A DNA stretch of 64,000 bases from contig NZ_AUAA01000016.1 of assembly GCF_000428485.1 (NCBI RefSeq), forward strand, positions 1 through 64,000, in the 5' to 3' direction. The notes below the pieces were generated by a model. It made no database searches. It saw only the letters and a list, made by a program, of their open reading frames with translations, and was not told where the DNA came from. The stretch comes from Epilithonimonas tenax DSM 16811. GTDB taxonomy: Bacteria > Bacteroidota > Bacteroidia > Flavobacteriales > Weeksellaceae. Of the stretch, positions 1-7,595 are shown in pieces. Every line of letters begins with the position of its first letter. Position 1 is the stretch's first letter. Position numbers and translations under genes: made by a program.

Positions 1-124
1 CTAAATACATAATGGCATCCCAAATGGTTCTTAAATCATATTTTCGTTTTCTGTTATTGAAGTTTAAAGTCTTTTTTATAAATTGCCATTGATTGTCAGA
101 AATGTTTGTAGAGTAATTTTTCAC
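1..124 (-). CDS. IS5-family transposase, N-terminal fragment (runs off left edge)
   Basis: Reading the minus strand from a GTG at 124 gives an uninterrupted start beginning VKNYSTNISDNQWQFI and continuing through NRKRKYDLRTIWDAIMYL to the window edge. This matches the N-terminal DUF4096-type domain of IS5/IS4-group transposases, where an S/TDxQWxxI motif is followed by RKRKYxLRxIxxAIxYL. An in-frame TAA lies three codons upstream, so GTG is the only reasonable start. The catalytic DDE region and the far inverted repeat are outside the window, so completeness and activity cannot be judged. The terminal repeat would be expected between about 125 and 200. Confidence 0.7.
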   Translation of the reverse strand, partial: MKNYSTNISDNQWQFIKKTLNFNNRKRKYDLRTIWDAIMYL

Positions 125-289
125 CGTAGCTTAATTGATTAGTTACCAACAAGTTACGAAAAATAATCTACATAAACAACTGACAATCAATTTTTTAAAT
201 TATTTTTTTACAGATCCACTCCTTACAAATTTTTCTAATTTAATTTTTAAACAGGCTCTAAAAATTATTTATCCTTATGCTAATTTTTC

Positions 290-297
290 TATATTTG
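290..297 (+). promoter_or_regulatory. -7 box TATATTTG for acyl-CoA dehydrogenase
   Basis: Matches the Bacteroidota primary sigma -7 consensus TAnnTTTG, 18 nt upstream of the ATG at 316. It rules out the longer ORF start at 277, which would lie upstream of the transcript. No clear -33 TTG is visible. Confidence 0.6.
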
Positions 298-315
298 GGC
301 ACAAAGATAAAAAAT

Positions 316-1455
316 ATGGAAACTGCCACAATGGACAACTTAAAAATGATAGCTGAAACGGCAAAAGATTTTGCCGAAAAAAATATTCGCCCCAACATTA
401 TGGATTGGGATGAGAGCCAGACTTTCCCAAAAGAACTCTTCCACCAATTGGGAGAATTGGGTTTTATGGGAATCGTAATCCCTGAAGAATATGGCGGTTC
501 GGGTCTTGGTTATCAGGAATATGTAACTATTTTAGATGAAATCTCACAAGTAGATCCGTCCATCGGATTGTCATTGGCTGCTCATAATTCACTATGCACC
601 AATCACATTTACGAATTCGGGAACGAGGAGCAAAGACAAAGATGGATTCCCCAGTTAGCTTCAGGAAAGGTAATCGGCGCGTGGGGACTCACGGAGCATA
701 ACACAGGTTCAGATTCTGGCGGAATGTCCACAACAGCTGTCAAAGATGGCGACGATTGGATCATCAGCGGTGCAAAAAACTTTATCACGCACGCCATCTC
801 TGGAGACATTGCAGTGGTCATGACAAGAACTGGAGAAGTGGGTGCAAAAAATAATTCGACAGCTTTTGTTCTGGAAAAAGGAATGGCTGGATTCTCTTCT
901 GGTAAAAAAGAAAACAAACTGGGAATGCGCGCCTCAGAAACTGCAGAACTGATCATGGACAGCGTTCGCGTTCCGGATTCTCACAGATTAGGCGAAGTGG
1001 GAAGCGGTTTCAAACAGGCGATGAAAATCCTGGATGGTGGCCGTATTTCTATTGCAGCATTGAGTTTGGGAATCGCAAGAGGCGCTTACAAAGCGGCGCT
1101 AAAATATGCTCAAGAGAGACATCAATTCGGAAAAGCTATTTCGGGTTTCCAGGCGGTTAACTTTATGTTGGCTGATATGGCGACAGAAATTGACGCCTCG
1201 GAACTACTGATCAGAAGAGCGTCTGACCTTAAAAATGCAAAACAGAAAATGACCCGAGAAGGTGCTATGGCAAAACTATTCGCATCCGAAGCATGCGTTA
1301 GAATTTCCAATAATGCATTACAAATCTTCGGAGGTTACGGTTATACCAAAGATTTCCCAGCGGAAAAATTCTACAGAGATTCTAAATTGTGTACGATTGG
1401 CGAAGGAACTTCTGAAATCCAAAGATTGGTGATTGGAAGAGACATTACTTCTTAA
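316..1455 (+). CDS. acyl-CoA dehydrogenase family protein
   Basis: A 379-residue FAD flavoenzyme that would oxidise an acyl-CoA to the 2,3-enoyl-CoA, passing electrons to electron-transfer flavoprotein. It has the N-terminal helical domain (EEYGGSGLGY), the middle beta domain (GLTEHNTGSDSGG, then SGAKNFITH), and the C-terminal helical domain with YGYTKDFPAEKFYRDSK and IGEGTSEIQR. The catalytic base is the Glu at residue 363 in the GEGTSEIQ segment, in the position used by short/medium-chain and glutaryl-CoA type enzymes. Substrate chain length cannot be read from sequence. The reading frame is open back to 277, but the -7 box at 290-297 favours the ATG at 316; the ATG at 331 is an alternative. 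It appears to be a single-gene unit. Confidence 0.9.
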   Translation: METATMDNLKMIAETAKDFAEKNIRPNIMDWDESQTFPKELFHQLGELGFMGIVIPEEYGGSGLGYQEYVTILDEISQVDPSIGLSLAAHNSLCTNHIYEFGNEEQRQRWIPQLASGKVIGAWGLTEHNTGSDSGGMSTTAVKDGDDWIISGAKNFITHAISGDIAVVMTRTGEVGAKNNSTAFVLEKGMAGFSSGKKENKLGMRASETAELIMDSVRVPDSHRLGEVGSGFKQAMKILDGGRISIAALSLGIARGAYKAALKYAQERHQFGKAISGFQAVNFMLADMATEIDASELLIRRASDLKNAKQKMTREGAMAKLFASEACVRISNNALQIFGGYGYTKDFPAEKFYRDSKLCTIGEGTSEIQRLVIGRDITS

Positions 1456-1479
1456 GTTATTACAAACTTGTTTTAAATT

Positions 1480-1561
1480 CTATCAAAATTATTCCCCCAA
1501 CCCTAAAGGGAGTAATTTTGATGGAATTTAAAATTTAGTTTTGCTCCCTTTAGGGTTGGGG
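1480..1561. repeat. Dispersed intergenic repeat with long inverted arms
   Basis: Contains a perfect 18-bp inverted repeat, CCCCAACCCTAAAGGGAG at 1495-1512 and its complement at 1544-1561. A second overlapping pair, ATCAAAATTA (1482-1491) and TAATTTTGAT (1513-1522), sits on the left arm. The left part recurs in degraded form at 16713-16760. The two pairs are mutually exclusive foldings in RNA. It lies downstream of the acyl-CoA dehydrogenase and could serve as a 3' end structure, but no T-tract follows it. Confidence 0.7.
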
Positions 1562-1626
1562 CAAACAAAAATCAATTATAAATAAATACTTTTTTTTAAA
1601 CATACTATAATAATTAAAATATCCAG

Positions 1627-1660
1627 CCCTTTCAAAATTAATAACTTTGAAAGGGTTTTT
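1627..1660 (+). terminator. Rho-independent terminator
   Basis: Stem CCCTTTCAAA (1627-1636) pairs with TTTGAAAGGG (1646-1655), followed by TTTTT. It ends 12 nt before the next start codon and contains that gene's likely -7 box. Confidence 0.7.
1642..1649 (+). promoter_or_regulatory. -7 box TAACTTTG inside the terminator hairpin
   Basis: Full TAnnTTTG match 23 nt before the ATG at 1673, located in the loop and distal stem of the terminator at 1627-1660. Transcription from here would start in the distal stem, so the new transcript would not rebuild the hairpin. Confidence 0.5.
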
Positions 1661-1672
1661 AAATTATATCCA

Positions 1673-2065
1673 ATGAATCCAAACATCATTTCATACAATC
1701 ATAAATTAGAATCTGAAGATGAAAAAATTGCAAATATTCTTTCCGAAGAAATCTGCAAACATCTTCCGCAAGCTGAGAACAACATCTGGCACGCACATCC
1801 GGTTTGGTTTCTCGATGGAAATCCGATTGTTGGCTACAGCAAGCAAAAACGAGGAATTAGATTAATGTTCTGGAGCGGAAAATCTTTCAATGAAGAAAAG
1901 CTGAATGTGGAAGGTGAGAAATTTCAGGATGCTTCAATTTTTTATAATGATTTGAATGAGATTGATAAAGACGATTTGAAACGTTGGCTGGAAAAATCCA
2001 AGGAAATCCAATGGGATTATAAAAATATTGTGAAGAGGAAAGGGGTTTTGGAACGTTTGAAGTAA
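1673..2065 (+). CDS. DUF1801 (YdhG-like) domain protein
   Basis: A 130-residue protein of unknown biochemical role. The segments IWHAHPVWFLDGNPIVGYSKQKRGIRLMFWSG and the Trp-rich C-terminal helix (LKRWLEKSKEIQWDYKNIVKRKG) are typical of DUF1801 proteins, which adopt a small alpha/beta fold seen in YdhG and iron-chaperone-like proteins. It has no signal peptide and should be cytosolic. It is separated from the upstream gene by a terminator and from the next gene by a repeat and a second terminator, so it is probably a single-gene transcript. Confidence 0.75.
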   Translation: MNPNIISYNHKLESEDEKIANILSEEICKHLPQAENNIWHAHPVWFLDGNPIVGYSKQKRGIRLMFWSGKSFNEEKLNVEGEKFQDASIFYNDLNEIDKDDLKRWLEKSKEIQWDYKNIVKRKGVLERLK

Positions 2066-2077
2066 TTTTAATAAATC

Positions 2078-2154
2078 CTTCGACTCCGCTCAGGATGACA
2101 ATTCTAATATTAAAAAATTAATCGTAAGCGATGTCAGGCTGAGCGGAGTCGAAG
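2078..2154. repeat. Inverted-repeat element, 23-bp arms
   Basis: CTTCGACTCCGCTCAG (2078-2093) faces its exact complement at 2139-2154. Including the flanking GATGACA and TGTCAGG, the arms are 23 bp with two mismatches, around a 31-nt AT-rich centre. Arms with this core are, as I recall, widespread intergenic repeats in Flavobacteriia. A degenerate version appears at 3302-3366. Confidence 0.75.
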
Positions 2155-2223
2155 CCTTTTTTCAACTTGATTCTGACTTTTTGAAAACTATAATTACTAC
2201 TCAAAAAACATTTTAATTTTATA

Positions 2224-2251
2224 AATGCTGTCTTTAAGGATGGCATTTTTT
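2224..2251 (+). terminator. Rho-independent terminator
   Basis: AATGCTGTC (2224-2232) pairs fully with GATGGCATT (2239-2247), counting two G-U pairs, and runs into six T. The last T is the first base of the following -7 box. Confidence 0.65.
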
Positions 2252-2258
2252 ATATTTG
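2251..2258 (+). promoter_or_regulatory. -7 box TATATTTG abutting the terminator
   Basis: Full TAnnTTTG match 19 nt before the ATG at 2278; it begins within the T-tract of the preceding terminator. Confidence 0.6.
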
Positions 2259-2277
2259 TTAAAATTTTAGAAAATAT

Positions 2278-2742
2278 ATGGAAAAGTTAGATAGCCTGAA
2301 CCAAGTTGCCGAATTTCACAAAACCTTCAACGCCCCAATTCTGGACACACCTCAGATCCCAGCAAAAGAACGTGCTGAGCTGAGAGTTAGCCTTTTACAA
2401 GAAGAATTGGACGAACTGAAAAAAGCGATTGAAGACCACGATTTGGTAGAAGTTGCGGATGCACTTTGCGACCTTCAGTACGTTTTGAGCGGTGCTGTTC
2501 TGGAGTTTGGATTGGGAGAGCAATTTGTAGAATTGTTCAATGAAGTTCAGCGTTCCAATATGTCCAAAGCTTGTGATAATGAAGTCCAGGCTCAGGAAAC
2601 GGTAGAGTTCTATAAAGCCAAAGGAACCGATGCTTACTACGAAAAATCTGGCGACAAATACAATGTTCACCGCGTTGCAGACAACAAGGTTTTGAAAAAC
2701 AAATACTACTCCGCTGCCGATCTGGCTTCACTTTTAAAATAA
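2278..2742 (+). CDS. MazG-like / PRA-PH family nucleotide pyrophosphohydrolase
   Basis: A 154-residue all-alpha NTP pyrophosphohydrolase. The metal-binding pattern of the superfamily is visible as E43xxE46 and E58xxD61 (QEELDELKKAIEDHDLVEVADALCDLQYV), which would bind magnesium and cleave a nucleoside triphosphate to monophosphate plus pyrophosphate. The N-terminal helix (LNQVAEFHKTFNAP) is typical of the phage/bacterial PRA-PH-like branch. The actual substrate is unknown; house-cleaning of non-canonical NTPs is the usual proposal. It is followed after only 9 nt by the thioredoxin-like lipoprotein, so the two are probably co-transcribed. Confidence 0.75.
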   Translation: MEKLDSLNQVAEFHKTFNAPILDTPQIPAKERAELRVSLLQEELDELKKAIEDHDLVEVADALCDLQYVLSGAVLEFGLGEQFVELFNEVQRSNMSKACDNEVQAQETVEFYKAKGTDAYYEKSGDKYNVHRVADNKVLKNKYYSAADLASLLK

Positions 2743-2751
2743 AAACTCAAG

Positions 2752-3297
2752 ATGAAAAAAATTACAATATTATTTGGTTTGATGTCTTTGATGCTTGTCA
2801 GCTCTTGTGCAGAACGCATCATCGTGAACCGTGAAGTAGAATCCAAGAACGACGGCAAAATGCTTTTGGGAACGCAGTCGCTTGACCAATTCCGAAAAGA
2901 ACCTTACAATACCTGGTTTGATGAAGAATACAACCGCTACCAGATTGACCAGCCAAGTTTGGCAGAATTGAAGAAAGAAAAACTGAACACCTACACATTG
3001 GTCGTTTTCGTCGGAAGCTGGTGCGAAGACAGCCACAGAGAATTTCCAAGACTGATCAAGATCCTGGAAACCCTGAAATACAATACTGAGAAAATGCAAA
3101 TCATCGCCGTTAACCGCAAAAAGGAATCGCCTGCCGGCGAAGAAGGCCTTTACAACATCACCAGAGTGCCTACGGTCATCGTGAAAAAGTACGGTAAAGA
3201 AATCGGAAGAATCACAGAAATGCCGGAAACCGGATTTTTGGAGAAGGATTTGCTTAACATTCTGAAAAAAGATAACAACTCAGGTTTGTTTAAATAA
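2752..3297 (+). CDS. thioredoxin-like lipoprotein with a CxxS active site
   Basis: A 181-residue lipoprotein. The signal peptide ends in the lipobox VSS-Cys19. The thioredoxin fold is shown by VVFVGSWCEDSHREFPRL and the cis-proline loop TRVPTVIV (Pro140). The active-site motif is W90-C91-E-D-S94, so the resolving cysteine of a normal CxxC is replaced by Ser. In other thioredoxin-fold proteins, CxxS forms act as isomerases or mixed-disulfide traps rather than dithiol reductases. It would face the periplasm from a membrane anchor. Co-transcribed with the upstream pyrophosphohydrolase; no functional link between them is evident. Confidence 0.75.
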   Translation: MKKITILFGLMSLMLVSSCAERIIVNREVESKNDGKMLLGTQSLDQFRKEPYNTWFDEEYNRYQIDQPSLAELKKEKLNTYTLVVFVGSWCEDSHREFPRLIKILETLKYNTEKMQIIAVNRKKESPAGEEGLYNITRVPTVIVKKYGKEIGRITEMPETGFLEKDLLNILKKDNNSGLFK

Positions 3298-3301
3298 AAT
3301 A

Positions 3302-3366
3302 GTCTTCGCGAGCTTCAGACTGACAAAACGTATGGTTTTAAATAGGTCACACTCAGCTATTCGAAG
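3302..3366. repeat. Degenerate inverted-repeat element
   Basis: A segment resembling CTTCGACTCCGCTCAGACTGACA (left) and its inverse ending in ATTCGAAG (right) echoes the element at 2078-2154, with many changes. It looks like a decayed copy. Confidence 0.4.
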
Positions 3367-3408
3367 TACATTTAATAATTTTAAACATTGCTGACAAATT
3401 CAAAATCA

Positions 3409-4020
3409 ATGACAAAATTCACAGGCCTACTTTCTTTTATTTTCGGAATCATTCTTACCGTTTTCGTCTTTCTATCGTGGAGAAGCTGCAACAAAAAAGA
3501 AGATGCAGCGCTCATCAATCAGGATTATTACCTCATCACCAATCAAATTCAGAAAATGAATAAGATGGTGGTTTTGGAACAGGATTTCTCCAGTTTCCAG
3601 ACGCACAAAAGTTCAGCAGCCAATATTGCCGGATTTGATATTCTGCCACGCGAAATGGTCCTTTACACAACGGCAAAAGCTCAGGTTTCCTATGATTTGA
3701 AACAAATGAAAATTGATGTTGATACTGTGAATAAAAAAGTCATCATCAAGGAATTGCCTCAGCCAGAAATCAAGATTTTTCCTGATGTGAAAATCCATTT
3801 TATGGATGATTACGCAATCAACAGATTCACTCAGAAAGACATTAACGGTGTGATGGACTCTGCCAAGAAAAATATGGCGAAAAGCGTGAATCAAAACCGT
3901 TTAAAAGAACAAAGCAAAAAACAATTAAAAGATAATCTGAATGATATATTCGTTTTGGCAAAGGCATTGCATTATTCCATAGAGGATAAGACCAATACTT
4001 TTCCCGCCACCGAATTATAA
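3409..4020 (+). CDS. DUF4230 domain protein, membrane-anchored
   Basis: 203 residues with one N-terminal membrane segment (about residues 5-24, GLLSFIFGIILTVFVFLSW) followed by a soluble DUF4230-type domain: VVLEQDFSS, then an alternating beta pattern with ITAKAQVSYDLK-like strands, VIIKELPQPEIKIFPDVKIHFMDD, and a charged helical tail with SKKQLKDNL. The family is common in Bacteroidota and Firmicutes and its function is unknown. The frame is open to a TTG at 3388, but the ATG at 3409 is preferred because it starts just before the membrane segment. A short charged ORF follows after 11 nt. Confidence 0.75.
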   Translation: MTKFTGLLSFIFGIILTVFVFLSWRSCNKKEDAALINQDYYLITNQIQKMNKMVVLEQDFSSFQTHKSSAANIAGFDILPREMVLYTTAKAQVSYDLKQMKIDVDTVNKKVIIKELPQPEIKIFPDVKIHFMDDYAINRFTQKDINGVMDSAKKNMAKSVNQNRLKEQSKKQLKDNLNDIFVLAKALHYSIEDKTNTFPATEL

Positions 4021-4031
4021 AATCAATCGTT

Positions 4032-4211
4032 ATGGAACCAGATAAAAAACAAGAAAACGCCAACGCTTCCGAACAGCAAAAACAGACAGAAGATTTTCGC
4101 GATATGCCCGCTTCTTCCGACAAAAAGAATCCACCAAACATCAGTAAAAAAGACATCGATAAAAGCTTTGAAGTCAACAAAGACGGAAAGACCGACAACA
4201 CGAAAAAGTAA
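4032..4211 (+). CDS. small highly charged hypothetical protein (59 aa)
   Basis: An ORF from ATG 4032 to TAA, just 11 nt after the DUF4230 gene and right before a strong terminator, so it probably closes that transcript. The product is very hydrophilic and rich in Lys, Asp, Gln and Asn, with no Cys or Trp and no hydrophobic core; it is expected to be disordered. No family is recognised. The position between stop codon and terminator, and codon use like its neighbours, argue that it is real. Confidence 0.55.
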   Translation: MEPDKKQENANASEQQKQTEDFRDMPASSDKKNPPNISKKDIDKSFEVNKDGKTDNTKK

Positions 4212-4231
4212 ATGTTCTTTGCGAAAAATTC

Positions 4232-4270
4232 AACAAGCCTTTCAGTTTATTCTGAAAGGCTTGTTTGTTT
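4232..4270 (+). terminator. Rho-independent terminator
   Basis: A 14-bp perfect stem, AACAAGCCTTTCAG (4232-4245) with CTGAAAGGCTTGTT (4252-4265), followed by a T-rich tail. Confidence 0.85.
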
Positions 4271-4366
4271 GGAAAAATTAACATACATTTAATATAGCGA
4301 ATCAGGTTCTGTAAAATCCGCTTCGCAAGTGTTCTTTTAATTCCGTCTCATCAAAACATTACAGCT

Positions 4367-4864
4367 ATGTCTTATATTGTTGTAGGGCTTTTTCCCACTC
4401 AGCTAGAGGCTGACAAGGTCCTTTTAAAATTGGAAAATGCTGGTTACAATGACTATAATCTTTCTCATTCTCATCTAGAGACTGTGCAAAATGTAGACAT
4501 TGAGAAGAAAAATGGTTTTTGGAATTGGTTATTTGATGACAATCATATCGACAAAGCCCGTTTTGAATACGCAAGTATCGATCACAACACGATCACCGTC
4601 CATCTGCACACAGAGCAGGATGCGCACATCGTGAAAGATATCCTGGACAACAATGGCGCCGTGAATGTAGAAGAAAAGACTCAGGATTATATGACTGAAA
4701 ACTTTGCCAATCACGAGAATGTTATTTCTGAGAGCAAAAATGCAAAGATCATTGCAAAAGCCAAAAACAATCTGTTTTTCACCAACAACCGAAAACCGCA
4801 CCACGTTCACGAAAACCGAAAAGCCGAAGAAATAGACGCATTGGTATTTACCAAGTTCAAATAA
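4367..4864 (+). CDS. general stress protein 17M (YflT)-like protein, copy 1
   Basis: A 165-residue soluble protein starting MSYIVVGLFPTQLEADKVLLKLENAGY, which is the beta-alpha opening typical of the YflT/general-stress-17M fold: a ferredoxin-like domain where a first strand precedes a helix carrying ExAxxVxxxLxxAG. The C-terminal part has NGAVNVEEKTQDY and a basic AKIIAKAKNNLFFTNNRK segment. It is clearly paralogous to the gene at 5265 (same length, shared WLFD, FEYASI/YEYASI, NTITV and DxxGAxxVEEKT segments). Compared with copy 2 the C-terminus is rich in His and lacks the acidic tail. The molecular role is unknown; the family is linked to stress induction. No -7 box is visible upstream. 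Confidence 0.65.
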   Translation: MSYIVVGLFPTQLEADKVLLKLENAGYNDYNLSHSHLETVQNVDIEKKNGFWNWLFDDNHIDKARFEYASIDHNTITVHLHTEQDAHIVKDILDNNGAVNVEEKTQDYMTENFANHENVISESKNAKIIAKAKNNLFFTNNRKPHHVHENRKAEEIDALVFTKFK

Positions 4865-4866
4865 TT

Positions 4867-4979
4867 TTTGGGCAGCTATTTCCGTCCTCCACTCCCACTC
4901 TTTTTTTGCACACGCTTTGTGAATAAGATCGAATTTTGATCCCGCAAAAAAAGGAGTTCCGTTCAGGCCGGGCTGCATC
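4867..4979 (-). repeat. Dispersed intergenic repeat, copy A (inverted)
   Basis: On the minus strand it reads GCAGCCCGGCCTGAACGGA, then CTCCTTTTTTTTGC, a variable centre, then GCAAAAAAAGAGTGGGAGTGG and ends in CTGCCCAA. It is the inverted partner of copy B at 5075-5169 and related to copies C and D. The inner T-run and A-run can pair to form a hairpin. The spurious 212-residue minus-strand ORF here is made of repeat sequence. Confidence 0.75.
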
Positions 4980-5074
4980 ACCCAAGTGCTATAACAAACT
5001 TTTAAAATTAACACGATGGAAACCTTTCGGCTGAAACCGGAAGGTTTTTTCTGTACCGAAAAGTTCAACCTGGC

Positions 5075-5169
5075 GAAGCGCGCCCCGACTTGAACGGAAA
5101 TCCTTTTTTGCGGCTGGTAAAGCGATGGCAAAAAGATTGGGAGTGGAAGGCGGATCAAGGCGCCCAAAT
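5075..5169 (+). repeat. Dispersed intergenic repeat, copy B
   Basis: Shows the conserved left end (CCCCGACTTGAACGGAAATC, then CTTTTTTGC) and right end (GCAAAAAGATTGGGAGTGG, then AAGGCGGATCAAGG and CGCCCAAAT) around a short variable centre. It faces copy A across about 95 bp, so the gap between the two stress-protein paralogs holds an inverted pair. Confidence 0.75.
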
Positions 5170-5264
5170 CTTAAATACTGTTAAAATTTTGTCCTACAAT
5201 AGATTGTGTCATCATTTTTGTTTGGGTAAGGGAAATAAGTTTAACCACCCAAAAAAATAGGATT

Positions 5265-5762
5265 ATGTCTTACACGATTATCGGGATATTCCCAAACGAA
5301 ACAGAAAGCAGAGATGTCATTACAAAACTGGAAGAAGCTGGATTGTATGAATATTCTCTGGCCAATTCAGAAATCGAAGCTTTGGAAAAAGTGGAAACAG
5401 ATAAAAAAGAAAGTTTCTTTGACTGGCTTTTTGACAGAGATGCGGTAGAAAAAGACAGATACGAATACGCCAGCATCAACAGCAACACGATCACAGTCTA
5501 TGCAGAAACAGAAGCAGATGCTAACGCAGCCAAAACAATCCTGGACGAGAATGGCGCCATAGATGTGGAGGAGAAAACAAGAGATTACCTTTCAGAAAAA
5601 TACCCTTCTACCAATCACGAATATCCAATTTCTGAAACCAAAAAAGCGAGGATCATTGCCAAAGCAAAGAACGACCTCTACTTTACAGCGGACAGAAAAG
5701 CGCCTAAAACCAGCACAGAAGGAATGGTAGATGAGATGGATTCTTTAGGAAATAAAGACTAA
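5265..5762 (+). CDS. general stress protein 17M (YflT)-like protein, copy 2
   Basis: A 165-residue paralog of the gene at 4367: MSYTIIGIFPNETESRDVITKLEEAGLYEY, then FFDWLFDRDAVEKDRYEYASINSNTITVYAETEADANAAKTILDENGAIDVEEKTRDY and a basic ARIIAKAKNDLYFTADRK stretch before an acidic tail. The equal length and colinear conservation point to a tandem duplication, later separated by the repeat pair at 4867-5169. It should be cytosolic. The role is unknown beyond the family's stress link. A bidirectional terminator follows and separates it from the convergent leu operon. Confidence 0.65.
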   Translation: MSYTIIGIFPNETESRDVITKLEEAGLYEYSLANSEIEALEKVETDKKESFFDWLFDRDAVEKDRYEYASINSNTITVYAETEADANAAKTILDENGAIDVEEKTRDYLSEKYPSTNHEYPISETKKARIIAKAKNDLYFTADRKAPKTSTEGMVDEMDSLGNKD

Positions 5763-5794
5763 GCCCACCGTTTTTAATTTAATTTTACATAGGT

Positions 5795-5829
5795 GATAAG
5801 AGCCGAAAATTTTCGGCCCTTATTTTTTA
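5795..5829. terminator. Bidirectional terminator between the stress gene and leuB
   Basis: AAGAGCCGAAAA pairs with TTTTCGGCCCTT with one mismatch, flanked by a T-tract on the plus strand and A-rich sequence on the other side. It lies between convergent genes. Confidence 0.75.
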
Positions 5830-6951
5830 TTACACAATGGTCGATTTCCCTAACTGAACATTCTCGTGATTGTAATAAGACCGCTCGGAAAACCGAATAT
5901 AATCTGCCATAAAATCCCCCACTTCACTTGTGGAATAATGAATATCAGCATTCAGATCTATGGTGACGTAGCGGCTTTCGATGGCATTTTCTACACTTTC
6001 TCTCAGTTTGTTGGCCGCCTGATCCAGCTTCAGATAATCCAGCATCATCGCTGCACTTAGGACAGAAGCAATGGGATTGGCAATTCCTTTGCCCTTTGCT
6101 TGAGGATACGACCCATGAATAGGTTCGAATAAAGCTTGCCCATCCCCAATTGATGCGGAAGGCAACAAACCGATAGAACCGCCAATCACACTGGCTTCAT
6201 CAGAAATAATATCGCCGAACATATTTTCTGTAAGGATCACATCAAACTGTTTTGGATTCAGGATCATCTGCATTGCGGCATTATCTACGAACATAAAATC
6301 CAAAGCAACATCAGGATATTCCCAAGCAATTTCTTTCACGCTCTTGCGCCAGAGTCTGGAGGTGTCCAACACATTGGCTTTATCTACCAAGGTGAGTTTC
6401 TTTTTTCTTTTCTGTGCATCCTGAAACGCCAGATGTGCAATTCTTACAATTTCCTCTTTGGCATATCTGCAGACATCGTAAGCATAATCACCGTTTTCCT
6501 CCGTGAATTTCTCTCCGAAATAGATACCGCTGATCAACTCGCGGTAGATCTGAATATCGGTGCCTTGTACAATCTCTTTTTTAAGTGGACTTTTTTTCAG
6601 GAGCGAAGGATAGGTTTTGACAGGTCTGATGTTGGCGAACAATCCCAATTCTTTTCTCAGTTTCAATAAACCTTGTTCTGGACGCACTTTCGCATCTGGA
6701 TTGTTGTCAAATGCCGGGTCACCAATGGCGCCAAACAAGACCGCGTTAGCATTTCTGCACAATTCCAAAGTGGCGTCTGGCAAAGGATTTCCTGTCTGAT
6801 AGATCGCTTCTGCGCCCATCAAGCCATAATCGAATTGGAAATTGTATTGAAAAGCCTCACCGATGACCTTCAGAATTTTTACACTTTCATGGGTCACTTC
6901 CGGACCGATGCCGTCACCCGGCAACACTGCTATTTTATAACTCTTGCTCAT
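5830..6951 (-). CDS. leuB: 3-isopropylmalate dehydrogenase
   Basis: A 373-residue NAD-dependent dehydrogenase that converts 3-isopropylmalate to 2-oxoisocaproate, the last dedicated step before transamination to leucine. Visible motifs: [15 protein letters not shown] at the N-terminus, [15 protein letters not shown], the substrate-binding [11 protein letters not shown], the conserved [17 protein letters not shown], and the magnesium-site region [23 protein letters not shown]. It ends with the short C-terminal extension usual in flavobacterial enzymes. The frame is open to 6975, but the ATG at 6951 sits right before [10 protein letters not shown] and overlaps the leuD stop by 17 nt, a normal arrangement for coupled translation. 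Last gene of leuACDB. Confidence 0.95.
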   Translation of the reverse strand: MSKSYKIAVLPGDGIGPEVTHESVKILKVIGEAFQYNFQFDYGLMGAEAIYQTGNPLPDATLELCRNANAVLFGAIGDPAFDNNPDAKVRPEQGLLKLRKELGLFANIRPVKTYPSLLKKSPLKKEIVQGTDIQIYRELISGIYFGEKFTEENGDYAYDVCRYAKEEIVRIAHLAFQDAQKRKKKLTLVDKANVLDTSRLWRKSVKEIAWEYPDVALDFMFVDNAAMQMILNPKQFDVILTENMFGDIISDEASVIGGSIGLLPSASIGDGQALFEPIHGSYPQAKGKGIANPIASVLSAAMMLDYLKLDQAANKLRESVENAIESRYVTIDLNADIHYSTSEVGDFMADYIRFSERSYYNHENVQLGKSTIV

Positions 6952-7540
6952 ATATTTTTTGTGTTTTTTGTTCAAATTTCTGAATGGCTTCTTTTTTACT
7001 CGTTAAAAAATCAATATCGTCATAACCGTTTATCAGACATATTTTTTTGTAAGAATCCAGTCCAAAACTTTCTGTTTTATCATGGTACGAAATCGTCTGT
7101 TTTTCTACATCCACTGTTACTTGAGTATCAGGATTGTGCGTAATGGTTTCCATTAAATCCTGAAGATAAGCTTCTGAAACTTTCACTGGAAGCAATCCAT
7201 TATTAAGCGCATTGCCTTTAAAAATATCTGCAAAATAACTGGACACCACCACCTTGAAACCGTAATCCGTCAATGCCCAAGCGGCGTGTTCCCTGCTGCT
7301 ACCACATCCGAAATTGTTTCCTGCCACCAGAATTTCACCGCAATATTGAGGATGATTCAGAACAAAATCTGGATTTGGTTCATTGGTGTGAACAAGATAC
7401 CGCCAGTCTCTGAAAAGATTCTCGCCAAAACCTTCTTTGCTGATACTTTTGAGGAAACGCGCCGGAATGATCTGGTCTGTATCTATATTTTTACTCGGCA
7501 ACGGAACGGCCTGAGATTTTATTAAAACTAATTTTTGCAT
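6935..7540 (-). CDS. leuD: 3-isopropylmalate dehydratase small subunit
   Basis: A 201-residue swivel-domain subunit of isopropylmalate isomerase, paired with LeuC. The signature [17 protein letters not shown] is intact, as are the N-terminal [17 protein letters not shown] and the [15 protein letters not shown] region. It isomerises 2-isopropylmalate to 3-isopropylmalate through the LeuC iron-sulfur centre. It lies 55 nt downstream of leuC. The gap has short direct repeats of TTCAATGTT but no terminator, so the operon should read through. Confidence 0.95.
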   Translation of the reverse strand: MQKLVLIKSQAVPLPSKNIDTDQIIPARFLKSISKEGFGENLFRDWRYLVHTNEPNPDFVLNHPQYCGEILVAGNNFGCGSSREHAAWALTDYGFKVVVSSYFADIFKGNALNNGLLPVKVSEAYLQDLMETITHNPDTQVTVDVEKQTISYHDKTESFGLDSYKKICLINGYDDIDFLTSKKEAIQKFEQKTQKIYEQEL

Positions 7541-7595
7541 ACTTTAGTTCAATGTTCAAGATTTAAAATTCAATGTTTCAAATTCCATATTATAA

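Noticed and set aside
277-315. Upstream extension of the acyl-CoA dehydrogenase
   Set aside because: The -7 box at 290-297 lies inside it, and the extra residues are not part of the family.
135-356. Small plus-strand ORF of 73 codons
   Set aside because: It overlaps the start of the acyl-CoA dehydrogenase in another frame, is AT-driven and has no recognisable features.
4529-5167. Minus-strand ORF of 212 codons
   Set aside because: It is composed of the two inverted repeat copies plus the antisense of the first stress gene.
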